A program made the position numbers and the translations under genes. A DNA stretch of 8,798 nucleotides from an uncultured Lysobacterales bacterium (GTDB taxonomy: Bacteria; Pseudomonadota; Gammaproteobacteria; Xanthomonadales; SZUA-36), in NCBI GenBank assembly GCA_937995275.1, contig CALKKN010000345.1, positions 1-8,798 on the forward strand. Reading direction: 5' to 3'. Below the pieces are notes generated by a model that worked only from the letters and a program-made list of their open reading frames with translations, had not been told where the DNA came from and did no database searches. Shown here in pieces: positions 1 through 6,354 of this stretch (the first letter of the stretch is position 1; each line of letters starts with the position of its first letter).

Positions 1-309
1 GGCCAGATCCAGTGCGCAGTTCAGCGCCGTCTGCCCGCCCATCGTGGGCAGCAGCGCATCGGGCCGCTCCTGGGCGATGATCTGCTCGACGATGCGCCAC
101 TGGATCGGCTCGATGTAGATGGCGTCCGCGGTCTCCGGATCCGTCATGATGGTCGCGGGATTCGAATTGACCAAAATCACGCGATAGCCTTCCTCGCGCA
201 GGGCCTTGCAGGCCTGCGCGCCGGAGTAGTCGAACTCGCAAGCCTGCCCGATCACGATCGGGCCGGCACCGATGATCAGGATGCTGCGGAAATCCTCTCG
301 TTTCGCCAT
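1..309 (-). CDS. carB: Carbamoyl-phosphate synthase large subunit, N-terminal part (cut by window edge)
   Basis: The first 103 codons of carB; the rest lies beyond the left edge. The large subunit uses ammonia delivered by CarA, bicarbonate and two ATP to make carbamoyl phosphate in the cytoplasm, the shared precursor of arginine and pyrimidines. The visible part begins [17 protein letters not shown] and continues with [32 protein letters not shown] and [14 protein letters not shown]. This is the pre-ATP-grasp region of the carboxy-phosphate half and matches the E. coli protein almost residue for residue. The ATG at 309-307 directly follows the carA stop (TGA at 312-310) with no spacer. An AGGA ribosome site lies 8 bases upstream inside the end of carA, so the two subunits are probably translationally coupled. 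Identity is certain; completeness beyond the edge is assumed. Confidence 0.97.
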   Translation of the reverse strand, partial: MAKREDFRSILIIGAGPIVIGQACEFDYSGAQACKALREEGYRVILVNSNPATIMTDPETADAIYIEPIQWRIVEQIIAQERPDALLPTMGGQTALNCALDLA

Positions 310-1488
310 TCAGGCTTTCCTGAGCACGGTTACGTTGCCGGCGGTGCGCGCCTGCTCGATGCCGGCAATGAAGCGATCGAACACCGGCGCGATGTCGTGG
401 GGCCCGGGGCTGGCCTCCGGGTGGCCCTGAAAACCGAACGCCGGCGCCTGGGCCAGCTCGATGCCCTGCAGGGAACCGTCGAACAGGGACCGGTGCGTCG
501 CCCTGACCCGTTCCGGAAGGCTGTCCTCGTCGACCGCAAACCCGTGATTCTGGCTGGTGATCAGGACCTGGCCGGTGTCCAGGTCCTGCACGGGATGATT
601 CGCGCCGTGATGGCCGAATTTCATCTTGACGGTGCGGGCGCCCGCGGCCAGCGCCAGAAGCTGGTGCCCGAGGCAGATGCCGAACAGCGGCAGTTGGCGC
701 TTGATAAACTCGCGAATGGCCTCGATCGCGTAAGTGCAGGGTTCCGGATCCCCCGGCCCGTTGGACAGGAACACGCCATCCGGCTGTAGCTCCAGCGCCT
801 CACTGGCCGGGGTGGTTGCGGGCACCACGGTTACCCGGCAGCCGCGATCTGCCAGCATCCGCAGAATGTTGCGCTTGACGCCGAAATCGTAGGCGACGAC
901 GTGCCGTGTGGCCTGGGTTCGCCGCCACTCCGCCCGATCCAGGCTCCAGGTGCCCTGCTCCCAGCCATAGGCCTCGGCCACCGAGACCTCGCGGGCGAGG
1001 TCCAGGCCCTGCATGCCCGGGAAGGAACGCGCCAGTTCGACGGCTTCCGCCGAATCGACCTGCTTGCCGGTGACGATCGCGCCGCCCTGGGCGCCGCCTG
1101 TCCGCAGAATGCGGGTCAGCTTGCGCGTATCGATATCGGCGATGGCCAATATTCCGTTGCGCCCCAGGTATTCGGGCAGGCTCTCCCGCGCCCGCCAGCT
1201 GCTGTGCGTTGCCGGGCAGTCGCGGACGATCAGGCCGCCGGCCATGGGTCGGGAGGATTCGTCGTCTTCAGGGTTGCAGCCTGTGTTGCCGACGTGGGGA
1301 TAGGTGAGCGTGACCAGCTGGCGGGCGTAGGAAGGGTCGGTAAGGATCTCCTGGTAGCCGGTCATGGCCGTGTTGAATACGACCTCGCCCACCGCGGGGC
1401 CCGCGCGGGCGCTGTCCGCGCCGATACTGCGGCCGAGGAAAACGGTGCCGTCCTCCAACGCCAGCACTGCCTGATCAGTCAATTGCAC
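310..1488 (-). CDS. carA: Carbamoyl-phosphate synthase small (glutamine amidotransferase) subunit
   Basis: CarA hydrolyses glutamine and channels the ammonia to CarB. At 392 residues it has normal length (E. coli about 382). The N-terminal CarA-specific domain shows [20 protein letters not shown] (34-53) and [11 protein letters not shown] (116-126). The C-terminal class I amidotransferase domain starts near 197 with [14 protein letters not shown]. It carries the oxyanion-loop segment [11 protein letters not shown] (241-251), the nucleophile Cys272 in GICLGHQ, and His356 and Glu358 in [11 protein letters not shown], so the triad is complete. The longest frame begins at a GTG (1488-1486), but the GGAG ribosome site ends only one base before it. 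A TTG two codons on (1482-1480) sits 7 bases from that GGAG and is the better-placed start, giving 390 residues. The gene lies 75 bases after dapB behind its own candidate promoter and abuts carB. Confidence 0.97.
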   Translation of the reverse strand: MQLTDQAVLALEDGTVFLGRSIGADSARAGPAVGEVVFNTAMTGYQEILTDPSYARQLVTLTYPHVGNTGCNPEDDESSRPMAGGLIVRDCPATHSSWRARESLPEYLGRNGILAIADIDTRKLTRILRTGGAQGGAIVTGKQVDSAEAVELARSFPGMQGLDLAREVSVAEAYGWEQGTWSLDRAEWRRTQATRHVVAYDFGVKRNILRMLADRGCRVTVVPATTPASEALELQPDGVFLSNGPGDPEPCTYAIEAIREFIKRQLPLFGICLGHQLLALAAGARTVKMKFGHHGANHPVQDLDTGQVLITSQNHGFAVDEDSLPERVRATHRSLFDGSLQGIELAQAPAFGFQGHPEASPGPHDIAPVFDRFIAGIEQARTAGNVTVLRKA

Positions 1489-1507
1489 ACTCCAGATAAG
1501 CGCTCAA

Positions 1508-1536
1508 ATTCTATCGGAGCGGACCGGCCTTTACAA
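1508..1536 (-). promoter_or_regulatory. Candidate sigma-70 promoter for carAB
   Basis: On the minus strand TTGTAA (1536-1531) and TAGAAT (1513-1508) are separated by exactly 17 bases. They match the -35 and -10 consensus at 4 of 6 and 5 of 6 positions. Transcription would start near 1501, about 12-20 bases before the carA start. This is the only good pair seen in the dapB-carA gap. It would let carAB be expressed apart from the upstream dnaJ-dapB genes, as fits a pathway controlled by arginine and pyrimidine supply. No PyrR, ArgR or upstream-peptide element was recognised. Confidence 0.5.
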
Positions 1537-1540
1537 TGCG

Positions 1541-1560
1541 GCTCCCGGGCGGGCGGGAGC
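1541..1560 (-). repeat. GC-rich inverted repeat just after dapB (7-bp stem, 6-base loop)
   Basis: GCTCCCG (1541-1547) and CGGGAGC (1554-1560) are perfect inverted copies around a 6-base loop, starting 3 bases after the dapB stop codon. On the minus-strand transcript no T-run follows, so it is not a standard intrinsic terminator. It may protect or pause the 3' end of the dnaJ-dapB message just before the carAB promoter. The role is inferred from position only. Confidence 0.45.
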
Positions 1561-1563
1561 GGC

Positions 1564-2301
1564 TCAGCGGCCCGCGAGCCAGTCACTGGCGCTGTACAGC
1601 CCGGCCGGCTGCGCCACCAGCCAGCGCCCCGCCCGGAGTGCGCCCAACGCGTAGATGGACCGATCCCCGGCCCGGTGCACGAGGCTGATCTCCTCGCCGG
1701 CCATTCGAAAGGTCACCGTGTGCTCGCCGATCACTTCGCCTTCGCGGCGCGACTGGTATTCGATGGCGCGTCCGTCGCCGTCCCCGCCCGCGGTGACGAC
1801 ACTGCCCAGCATCAGGGCCGTGCCCGAAGGCGCGTCCTTTTTCCATTGATGGTGAATGTCTTCGATCAGCACCGGGGTCGCGGCATCGAGCACCGCCGCC
1901 GCGCGAGCGGCCAGGTCAGCCAGCAGGTTGACCCCGAGGCTCAGGTTGGGAGACCACAGGACCGGGATCCGCTCGGCCGCCTGGCCGAGACCGGCCCGCA
2001 CCGCATCCGGCAGCCCGGTCACTCCGCTGAGCAGCGGTACGCCCCGCTCGCGGCACCACGCGGCAGCCGTCTCCGTGCCCCGCGGCAGCGAAAAGTCGAT
2101 CAGCAGTTCCGGCGTGTCGGGTAACTCATCGAGGTGCGCGCACCAGGCGAGATCCGTGTCCCAGTCAGGGGCCTGCGGCCCGACCAGCGCCGTCACGACA
2201 ACGCCGGCTTGCGCCGACGCCGCGTCGACCGCGGCCCGCGCCATGCGGCCGGTCCCGAGGATCGCGACCCGGACGGAACCTGCTGCCGCCGCGGCCAGCA
2301 T
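1564..2301 (-). CDS. dapB: 4-hydroxy-tetrahydrodipicolinate reductase (short form)
   Basis: DapB reduces 4-hydroxy-tetrahydrodipicolinate with NAD(P)H, the second committed step to diaminopimelate and lysine. Visible motifs are the dinucleotide-binding loop ILGTGRMARA (14-23), IDFSLPRGT (68-76), SGVTG (92-96), SPNLSLGVNLL (117-127) and the family signature EDIHHQWKKDAPSGTAL (147-163). His150-His151 and Lys154 align with the E. coli catalytic His159-His160 and Lys163, and GEHTVTF (192-198) follows. It has 245 residues against about 270 in E. coli. The missing length is mostly in the N-terminal Rossmann domain between the second strand and IDFS. The E/R pair that contacts the cofactor ribose in E. 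coli is not evident (VTALVGP, 36-42), so the cofactor preference is unclear. The ATG lies 2 bases after the dnaJ stop with no clear ribosome site, suggesting translational coupling. No in-frame alternative ATG, GTG or TTG precedes the nucleotide loop. Confidence 0.93.
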   Translation of the reverse strand: MLAAAAAGSVRVAILGTGRMARAAVDAASAQAGVVVTALVGPQAPDWDTDLAWCAHLDELPDTPELLIDFSLPRGTETAAAWCRERGVPLLSGVTGLPDAVRAGLGQAAERIPVLWSPNLSLGVNLLADLAARAAAVLDAATPVLIEDIHHQWKKDAPSGTALMLGSVVTAGGDGDGRAIEYQSRREGEVIGEHTVTFRMAGEEISLVHRAGDRSIYALGALRAGRWLVAQPAGLYSASDWLAGR

Positions 2302-2303
2302 GA

Positions 2304-3434
2304 TCAGGATGTCATCCGTTCGAAGAATTCGCGCACACCGTCCAGCCAGGACTGCGAGCGCGGATTGTGCTTGCTGTTTTCGGCCGTGAACGTCTGCTCG
2401 AATTGCCGGAGCAGGTCCTTTTGCTCACGGGTCAGCTTGACCGGCGTCTCCACGACGACCCGGCACATCAGGTCCCCCGTCCGGTGACTGCGCACCGACT
2501 GCACGCCCTTGCTTTTGAGCCGGAACATCCGCCCGGTCTGCGTTTCCTGGGGGACCTTGAGCTTCACGTGGCCATCCAGGGTCGGGATTTCGAGTTCGCC
2601 GCCCATCGTAGCCATCGTGAACGAGATCGGGACCTCGCAGTAGAGGTCGTCGCCGTCCCGTTCGAATATACGATGCGGCCGCACGCGGACCTCGACATAC
2701 AGGTCGCCGGGCGGCGCCGCACTGGCGCCGGCTTCCCCTTCCCCGGCCAGCCGGATGCGGTCGCCGTTGTCGACCCCGGCGGGAATTTTGACCGACAGGG
2801 TCCGGGTTTCGTGCACCCGACCCTGGCCATTGCAGGTCGTGCATGGATTACTGATGCGCTGGCCGCTGCCCTGGCACGTCGGGCAGGTCTGCTGCACGGA
2901 GAAAATGCCCTGCTGCATCCGCACCTGCCCCATTCCGCCGCAGGTCGAGCAGGTCTGTTTCTGCCCGTCCTTCGCCCCGGTTCCCTCGCAGACACCGCAG
3001 CGACCGAGCGTGGGCACGCGGATTTCGCGCGTTACCCCGGCGACGGCCTCCTCGAGGTCGAGTTCCATCGCGTAGCGCAGATCCGAACCGCGCTGACGCG
3101 CCTGCCGGCGCCGGGCGCCGCCACCGAAGATGTCTCCGAAAATATCCCCGAAGATGTCGCCCACATCGCCGTGGAAGCCGCCACGGCCTCCGGGCCCGCG
3201 CGCGGCGGGGTCCACGCCGGCATGGCCGAACTGGTCATAGGCCGAGCGTTTGCGGGGATCCTTGAGGACCTCGTAGGCCTCCTTGGCTTCCTTGAAGTGC
3301 TCCTGCGCGGCAGCGTCATCCGGGTTCCGGTCGGGATGGTACTTCATTGCCAGGCGGCGATAGGCCTGTTTCAGCTCATCGCCGCTGGCCGATTTCCCGA
3401 CTCCCAGAATCTCGTAATAATCCCTTTTGGCCAT
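2304..3434 (-). CDS. dnaJ: Chaperone DnaJ (Hsp40, type I co-chaperone)
   Basis: DnaJ delivers unfolded clients to DnaK and stimulates its ATPase. It has 376 residues, exactly the E. coli length, with the full type I layout. The J domain (about 1-70) carries HPD at 34-36 within [11 protein letters not shown] Gly/Phe-rich linker (about 75-107) contains DIFG three times in a row (93-104). The zinc domain has four CxxCxGxG modules at 146-153, 162-169, 184-191 and 198-205. The C-terminal substrate-binding domains run from about 210, with [22 protein letters not shown], and end in a helical tail with [13 protein letters not shown]. The ATG at 3434 has no strong ribosome site. It is separated from dnaK by 131 bases holding a terminator-like hairpin and a weak candidate promoter. 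dapB follows after 2 bases. Confidence 0.98.
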   Translation of the reverse strand: MAKRDYYEILGVGKSASGDELKQAYRRLAMKYHPDRNPDDAAAQEHFKEAKEAYEVLKDPRKRSAYDQFGHAGVDPAARGPGGRGGFHGDVGDIFGDIFGDIFGGGARRRQARQRGSDLRYAMELDLEEAVAGVTREIRVPTLGRCGVCEGTGAKDGQKQTCSTCGGMGQVRMQQGIFSVQQTCPTCQGSGQRISNPCTTCNGQGRVHETRTLSVKIPAGVDNGDRIRLAGEGEAGASAAPPGDLYVEVRVRPHRIFERDGDDLYCEVPISFTMATMGGELEIPTLDGHVKLKVPQETQTGRMFRLKSKGVQSVRSHRTGDLMCRVVVETPVKLTREQKDLLRQFEQTFTAENSKHNPRSQSWLDGVREFFERMTS

Positions 3435-3465
3435 GTTCTATTCGCGCCTGCAGGCTTGCTGGCTG

Positions 3466-3493
3466 ATTTAAGGCCCGGCTCGTGCCAATTCAA
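3466..3493 (-). promoter_or_regulatory. Weak candidate promoter for dnaJ-dapB
   Basis: Downstream of the dnaK-dnaJ terminator, TTGAAT (3493-3488) and TTAAAT (3471-3466) lie 16 bases apart on the minus strand. Each matches the sigma-70 consensus at 4 of 6 positions, and the start point would be about 25 bases before the dnaJ ATG. The same segment also contains TTGGCACG (3488-3481), a full match to the sigma-54 -24 element, with a GC dinucleotide 10 bases after its GG. However, the -12 block reads GGGC rather than TTGC. No sigma-32 pair was seen here. A promoter is expected because the preceding hairpin should stop dnaK transcripts, but this assignment is tentative. Confidence 0.3.
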
Positions 3494-3510
3494 GAGCGGG
3501 CGGGTGGTGG

Positions 3511-3541
3511 AAAACAAAGGCCCGGCGGGTGCCGGGCCTCT
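3511..3541 (-). terminator. Intrinsic terminator or attenuator between dnaK and dnaJ
   Basis: A perfect 9-bp inverted repeat, AGGCCCGGC (3518-3526) and GCCGGGCCT (3531-3539), encloses a 4-base loop. On the minus strand it is followed at once by TTGTTTT. This is the standard rho-independent form for transcripts coming out of dnaK, which ends 25 bases upstream. Flanking bases can lengthen the stem by one G-T and one A-T pair. On the opposite strand there is no T-run. It should make dnaK message far more abundant than dnaJ message, matching the known need for more DnaK than DnaJ. Confidence 0.85.
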
Positions 3542-3565
3542 TCGTCTGGCATCGACCGGCGCAGA

Positions 3566-5488
3566 TCAGCCGGCCTTCTTGTCCTCATCCACTTCCTCGA
3601 ACTCGGCGTCGACGACATCGTCTTCGGGCGCAGCGGACTCCCCGGACGACTCCTGCTGGGCCTGCGCCTGCGCTTGCTCGGTAGCCTTCTGGTAGATCAC
3701 CTGGCCGGCTGTCGACAGCTTTTCGACTGCCTGATCGATGGCGGCCTTGTCGTCGCCCTTCATGGCTTCCTCGACGCCCTCGATCGCGGACTCGATTTCC
3801 TTGCGCTCGTCGTCACTGAGCTTCTCACCCATCTCCTTCAGGCTCGAGCGGGTCGCGTGGACAATGGCGTCGGCGCTGTTGCGCGCGGTGACCAACTCGT
3901 GGAACCGGCGGTCTTCCTCGGCGTGCGCCTCGGCGTCCCTGACCATGCGATCGATCTCGTCGTCGGACAGGCCGGAGCCCGCCTTGATCTCGATCTTCTG
4001 CTCCTTGCCGGTGGCCTTGTCCGCGGCGCTGACGTGCATGATGCCGTTGGCGTCGATGTCGAAGGTCACCTCGATCTGCGGCATGCCGCGCGGCGCGGCC
4101 GAGATGCCTGCGAGGTCGAACCGCGCGAGGGACTTGTTGGCCGAGGCCATCTCGCGTTCACCCTGCAGCACGTGCACGGTCACCGCGGTCTGGTTGTCTT
4201 CGGCGGTCGAGAAGATTTGCGACGCCTTGGTCGGGATCGTGGTGTTCTTCTCGATCAGCTTGGTCATCACGCCGCCGAGGGTCTCGATACCCAGCGACAG
4301 CGGCGTCACGTCCAGCAGCAGCACGTCCTTGACGTCGCCGGCCAGCACGCCGCCCTGAATGGCCGCGCCGACGGCAACCGCCTCGTCCGGGTTGACGTCC
4401 TTGCGCGGCTCGCGGCCGAAAAAGCCGGCCACGGCTTCCTGGACCTTCGGCATGCGGGTCTGGCCGCCGACCAGGATCACGTCGTCGATGTCGCTGACCT
4501 TGAGGCCGGCGTCATCCAACGCGATCCGGCACGGGCCGATGGTCTTGGTGACCAGGTCATCCACCAGGGATTCGAGCTTGGCCCGCGTCAGCTTGATGTT
4601 GAGATGCTTCGGGCCACTGGCGTCGGCCGTGATGTACGGCAGGTTGACCTCGGTCTGCTGGCCGCTGGAGAGCTCGATCTTGGCGCGCTCGGCGGCTTCC
4701 TTCAGCCGTTGCAGCGCCAGCGGGTCGTTCCGCAGATCGAAACCCTGCTCCTTTTTGAAGACTTCCACCAGGTAGTCGATGACCCGCTTGTCGAAGTCCT
4801 CGCCGCCCAGAAACGTATCGCCGTTGGTGGCCAGCACCTCGAACTGGTGCTCGCCGTCGACGTCGGCGATTTCGATGATGGAAATGTCGAAGGTGCCGCC
4901 GCCGAGGTCGTACACCGCAATCTTGCGGTCGCCCGCCTTCTTGTCCAGGCCGTAGGCCAGGGCGGCCGCGGTCGGCTCGTTGATGATGCGCTTGACCGTC
5001 AGGCCCGCGATCTTGCCGGCATCCTTGGTCGCCTGCCGCTGCGAATCGTTGAAGTAAGCCGGCACGGTGATGACAGCCTCGGTGACATCCTCACCCAGGT
5101 AGTCTTCCGCCGTCTTCTTCATCTTCATCAGCACGCGCGCGGAGACTTCCGGCGGCGCCATCTTCTTGCCGCCGGCCTCGACCCAGGCATCACCGTTGTT
5201 GGCCTCGACGATCGTGTAGGGGACCAGGTCGCGGTCCTTCTGCACCACGTCCTCGCTGTACTTGCGGCCGATCAGCCGCTTGACGGCGAACAGGGTGTTG
5301 GCGGGGTTCGTCACCGCCTGGCGTTTGGCGGGTTGGCCCACCAGTACTTCGTCGTCCTTGGTAAAGGCGACGATCGAAGGGGTCGTTCTGTCCCCTTCCG
5401 AATTTTCGATGACCTTGGGGTTACCGCCCTCCATCACTGCCACGCAGGAGTTCGTCGTTCCCAGGTCGATACCTATGATCTTACCCAT
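3566..5488 (-). CDS. dnaK: Molecular chaperone DnaK (Hsp70)
   Basis: The ATP-dependent cytoplasmic Hsp70 that binds exposed hydrophobic peptides in cycles driven by DnaJ and GrpE. It has 640 residues (E. coli 638). The nucleotide-binding domain (1 to about 385) carries all three Hsp70 signatures: IDLGTTNS at 7-14, [14 protein letters not shown] at 192-205 with Thr199, and [15 protein letters not shown] at 337-351. The conserved linker [10 protein letters not shown] (389-398) leads to the substrate-binding domain and a helical lid (about 505-605). The tail is Gln/Ala-rich and acidic and ends [10 protein letters not shown]. The ATG at 5488 has a TGGAG ribosome site 9 bases upstream. A strong sigma-32 promoter lies in the 94-base gap after grpE and a terminator follows the gene. 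Nothing is truncated or odd. Confidence 0.99.
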   Translation of the reverse strand: MGKIIGIDLGTTNSCVAVMEGGNPKVIENSEGDRTTPSIVAFTKDDEVLVGQPAKRQAVTNPANTLFAVKRLIGRKYSEDVVQKDRDLVPYTIVEANNGDAWVEAGGKKMAPPEVSARVLMKMKKTAEDYLGEDVTEAVITVPAYFNDSQRQATKDAGKIAGLTVKRIINEPTAAALAYGLDKKAGDRKIAVYDLGGGTFDISIIEIADVDGEHQFEVLATNGDTFLGGEDFDKRVIDYLVEVFKKEQGFDLRNDPLALQRLKEAAERAKIELSSGQQTEVNLPYITADASGPKHLNIKLTRAKLESLVDDLVTKTIGPCRIALDDAGLKVSDIDDVILVGGQTRMPKVQEAVAGFFGREPRKDVNPDEAVAVGAAIQGGVLAGDVKDVLLLDVTPLSLGIETLGGVMTKLIEKNTTIPTKASQIFSTAEDNQTAVTVHVLQGEREMASANKSLARFDLAGISAAPRGMPQIEVTFDIDANGIMHVSAADKATGKEQKIEIKAGSGLSDDEIDRMVRDAEAHAEEDRRFHELVTARNSADAIVHATRSSLKEMGEKLSDDERKEIESAIEGVEEAMKGDDKAAIDQAVEKLSTAGQVIYQKATEQAQAQAQQESSGESAAPEDDVVDAEFEEVDEDKKAG

Positions 5489-5538
5489 GCTTTGCTACTC
5501 CAAGAAATTTGTACGGAATGCCTGAATACCTGTTGTTC

Positions 5539-5566
5539 AGATGGGGTTGACTGCCGCGTTTTCAAC
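5539..5566 (-). promoter_or_regulatory. Sigma-32 heat-shock promoter of dnaK
   Basis: On the minus strand GTTGAAA (5566-5560) matches the sigma-32 -35 element CTTGAAA at 6 of 7 positions. CCCCATCT (5546-5539) matches the -10 element CCCCATNT in full, with a 13-base spacer. Transcription would begin near 5532, leaving about 44 bases before the dnaK ATG. No CIRCE element (the HrcA operator) is present. Control is therefore likely by sigma-32 as in E. coli. Confidence 0.85.
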
Positions 5567-5569
5567 GCG
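5555..5569. repeat. Small inverted repeat overlapping the dnaK -35 element
   Basis: Read on the minus strand, CGCGTT and AACGCG form a 6-bp inverted repeat around GAA, and the -35 element GTTGAAA lies inside it. It follows grpE by about 70 fewer bases than dnaK does and has no T-run, so it is not a terminator. It may be chance, a weak RNA hairpin at the grpE 3' end, or a protein site at the promoter. Confidence 0.25.
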
Positions 5570-5582
5570 TTGGAGCGTCCCC

Positions 5583-6173
5583 TCACGCCTTGCCGGACAC
5601 GATGACCCGGGCCGGGCGGATCAGTCGGTCGTGCAGCTTGAACCCTTTCTGCAGCACTTCGAGCACGGTATTCTCGGCCACGTCCTTCGAGGGGATTACG
5701 GTCATCGCCTCGTGAAGTTCGGGGTCGAACGGTTCGCCCGCAGGATCGACCACTTCGAGGCCGTGCTCCTCCATCACTTTCACCAGCATTTTCAGGGTCA
5801 GCTCTTCCCCCTCGATGAGGGACTCGACCGTGGCCGACGCATCGGCCATTTCCAGGCCGCGTTCCATGCTGTCCCGCACCTGCAGCAGATCCTTCATGAT
5901 CCGTTCCAGCGCAAACTTGCGTGATTTGTCAACTTCACGCTGCAGGCGCTTGCGGAGATTCTCCATTTCCGCCTGCATCCGCAGCATGGCGTCCCGATGC
6001 CGGGCCAGTTCTTCCTGCGCCGTGGCCAGATCGTCCTGTACGGACGGCTCACCGGTCGCCGGACCCGCCTCCGGGCCGGTGCCTGCCGCCGACGGTTCGC
6101 CGGAGTCCGGGCTGGGTGCCGGTTCGTCGGTATGCGCCCGCTCCGGGCGCGGGCTTGCCCCGTTTTCCTGCAT
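5583..6173 (-). CDS. grpE: Nucleotide exchange factor GrpE
   Basis: GrpE dimers release ADP from DnaK and so reset the chaperone cycle. From the ATG at 6173 the protein has 196 residues (E. coli 197). The first 45 or so are Pro/Gly/Glu-rich and low in complexity, as is usual. A long charged helix follows (about 47-110, AQEELARHRDAMLRMQAEMENLRKR), which forms the paired coiled coil. The C-terminal beta domain carries the family signature FDPELHEAMTVIP (149-161) followed by GFKLHDRLIRPARVIVS. The open frame continues upstream to an ATG at 6290. That longer start is unlikely because the extra 39 residues do not resemble GrpE and overlap the sigma-32 promoter, while a GGGGAG ribosome site lies 11 bases before 6173. 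recN diverges upstream; dnaK follows after 94 bases. Confidence 0.97.
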   Translation of the reverse strand: MQENGASPRPERAHTDEPAPSPDSGEPSAAGTGPEAGPATGEPSVQDDLATAQEELARHRDAMLRMQAEMENLRKRLQREVDKSRKFALERIMKDLLQVRDSMERGLEMADASATVESLIEGEELTLKMLVKVMEEHGLEVVDPAGEPFDPELHEAMTVIPSKDVAENTVLEVLQKGFKLHDRLIRPARVIVSGKA

Positions 6174-6248
6174 GTCGTTCAGTTCTCCCCGCTGCGGTGC
6201 GCTGGGGCCACCGCCGGCATATTCTGTGGTGAATCGAATGTACGGCCA

Positions 6249-6276
6249 ATATGGGGCTTGGGCGCATCTATTCAAG
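6249..6276 (-). promoter_or_regulatory. Sigma-32 heat-shock promoter of grpE
   Basis: On the minus strand CTTGAAT (6276-6270) matches CTTGAAA at 6 of 7 positions, preceded by G as in the longer consensus. CCCCATAT (6256-6249) matches CCCCATNT fully, with a 13-base spacer identical in length to that of dnaK. The start point would be near 6242, giving a leader of about 68 bases to the ATG at 6173. It lies within the upstream extension of the grpE frame, which argues against the longer protein. Confidence 0.85.
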
Positions 6277-6298
6277 CAAAAATCCTGCACGAGCCGCT

Positions 6299-6327
6299 TT
6301 GCCGATTGGCGCGCCTCATGCTAGCTT
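6299..6327 (+). promoter_or_regulatory. Weak candidate promoter for recN
   Basis: TTGCCG (6299-6304) and TAGCTT (6322-6327) are 17 bases apart, and TGC precedes the -10 box as an extended -10 element would. They match consensus at 4 of 6 and 3 of 6 positions, so this is the best but not a convincing candidate. No CTGT-N8-ACAG LexA box of the E. coli type was seen in the 181-base gap between grpE and recN. Confidence 0.25.
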
Positions 6328-6354
6328 TGAGACCGACCCAAGCGGCAGCTGCGG

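Noticed and set aside
901..2124. 407-codon plus-strand frame opposite carA and dapB
   Set aside because: It shares codon boundaries with both minus-strand genes, which happen to be in the same frame. It is explained by the same lack of TTA, CTA and TCA codons and has no recognisable product.
3080..3160. Tandem DNA repeat in dnaJ encoding DIFG three times
   Set aside because: The Gly/Phe region of ordinary DnaJ, including E. coli, has the same run of DIFG-like units, so it is a normal family trait.
2367..3695. 442-codon plus-strand frame opposite dnaJ and the end of dnaK
   Set aside because: Complement of dnaJ in register. It crosses the terminator hairpin and has no family resemblance.
3482..5605. 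707-codon plus-strand open frame covering the whole of dnaK
   Set aside because: Its codons are exact complements of the dnaK codons, so stops would arise only from sense TTA, CTA or TCA, which are rare in this GC-rich gene. The translation is low in complexity and resembles no family. It is a mirror of dnaK.
6174..6290. Upstream extension of grpE to an ATG at 6290
   Set aside because: The extra 39 residues do not match GrpE proteins, and the sigma-32 promoter at 6276-6249 lies inside them. The ATG at 6173 has a ribosome site and gives the normal length.
5489..6354. CIRCE (HrcA operator) upstream of grpE or dnaK
   Set aside because: No TTAGCACTC-N9-GAGTGCTAA sequence is present in either upstream gap; sigma-32 elements explain heat control.
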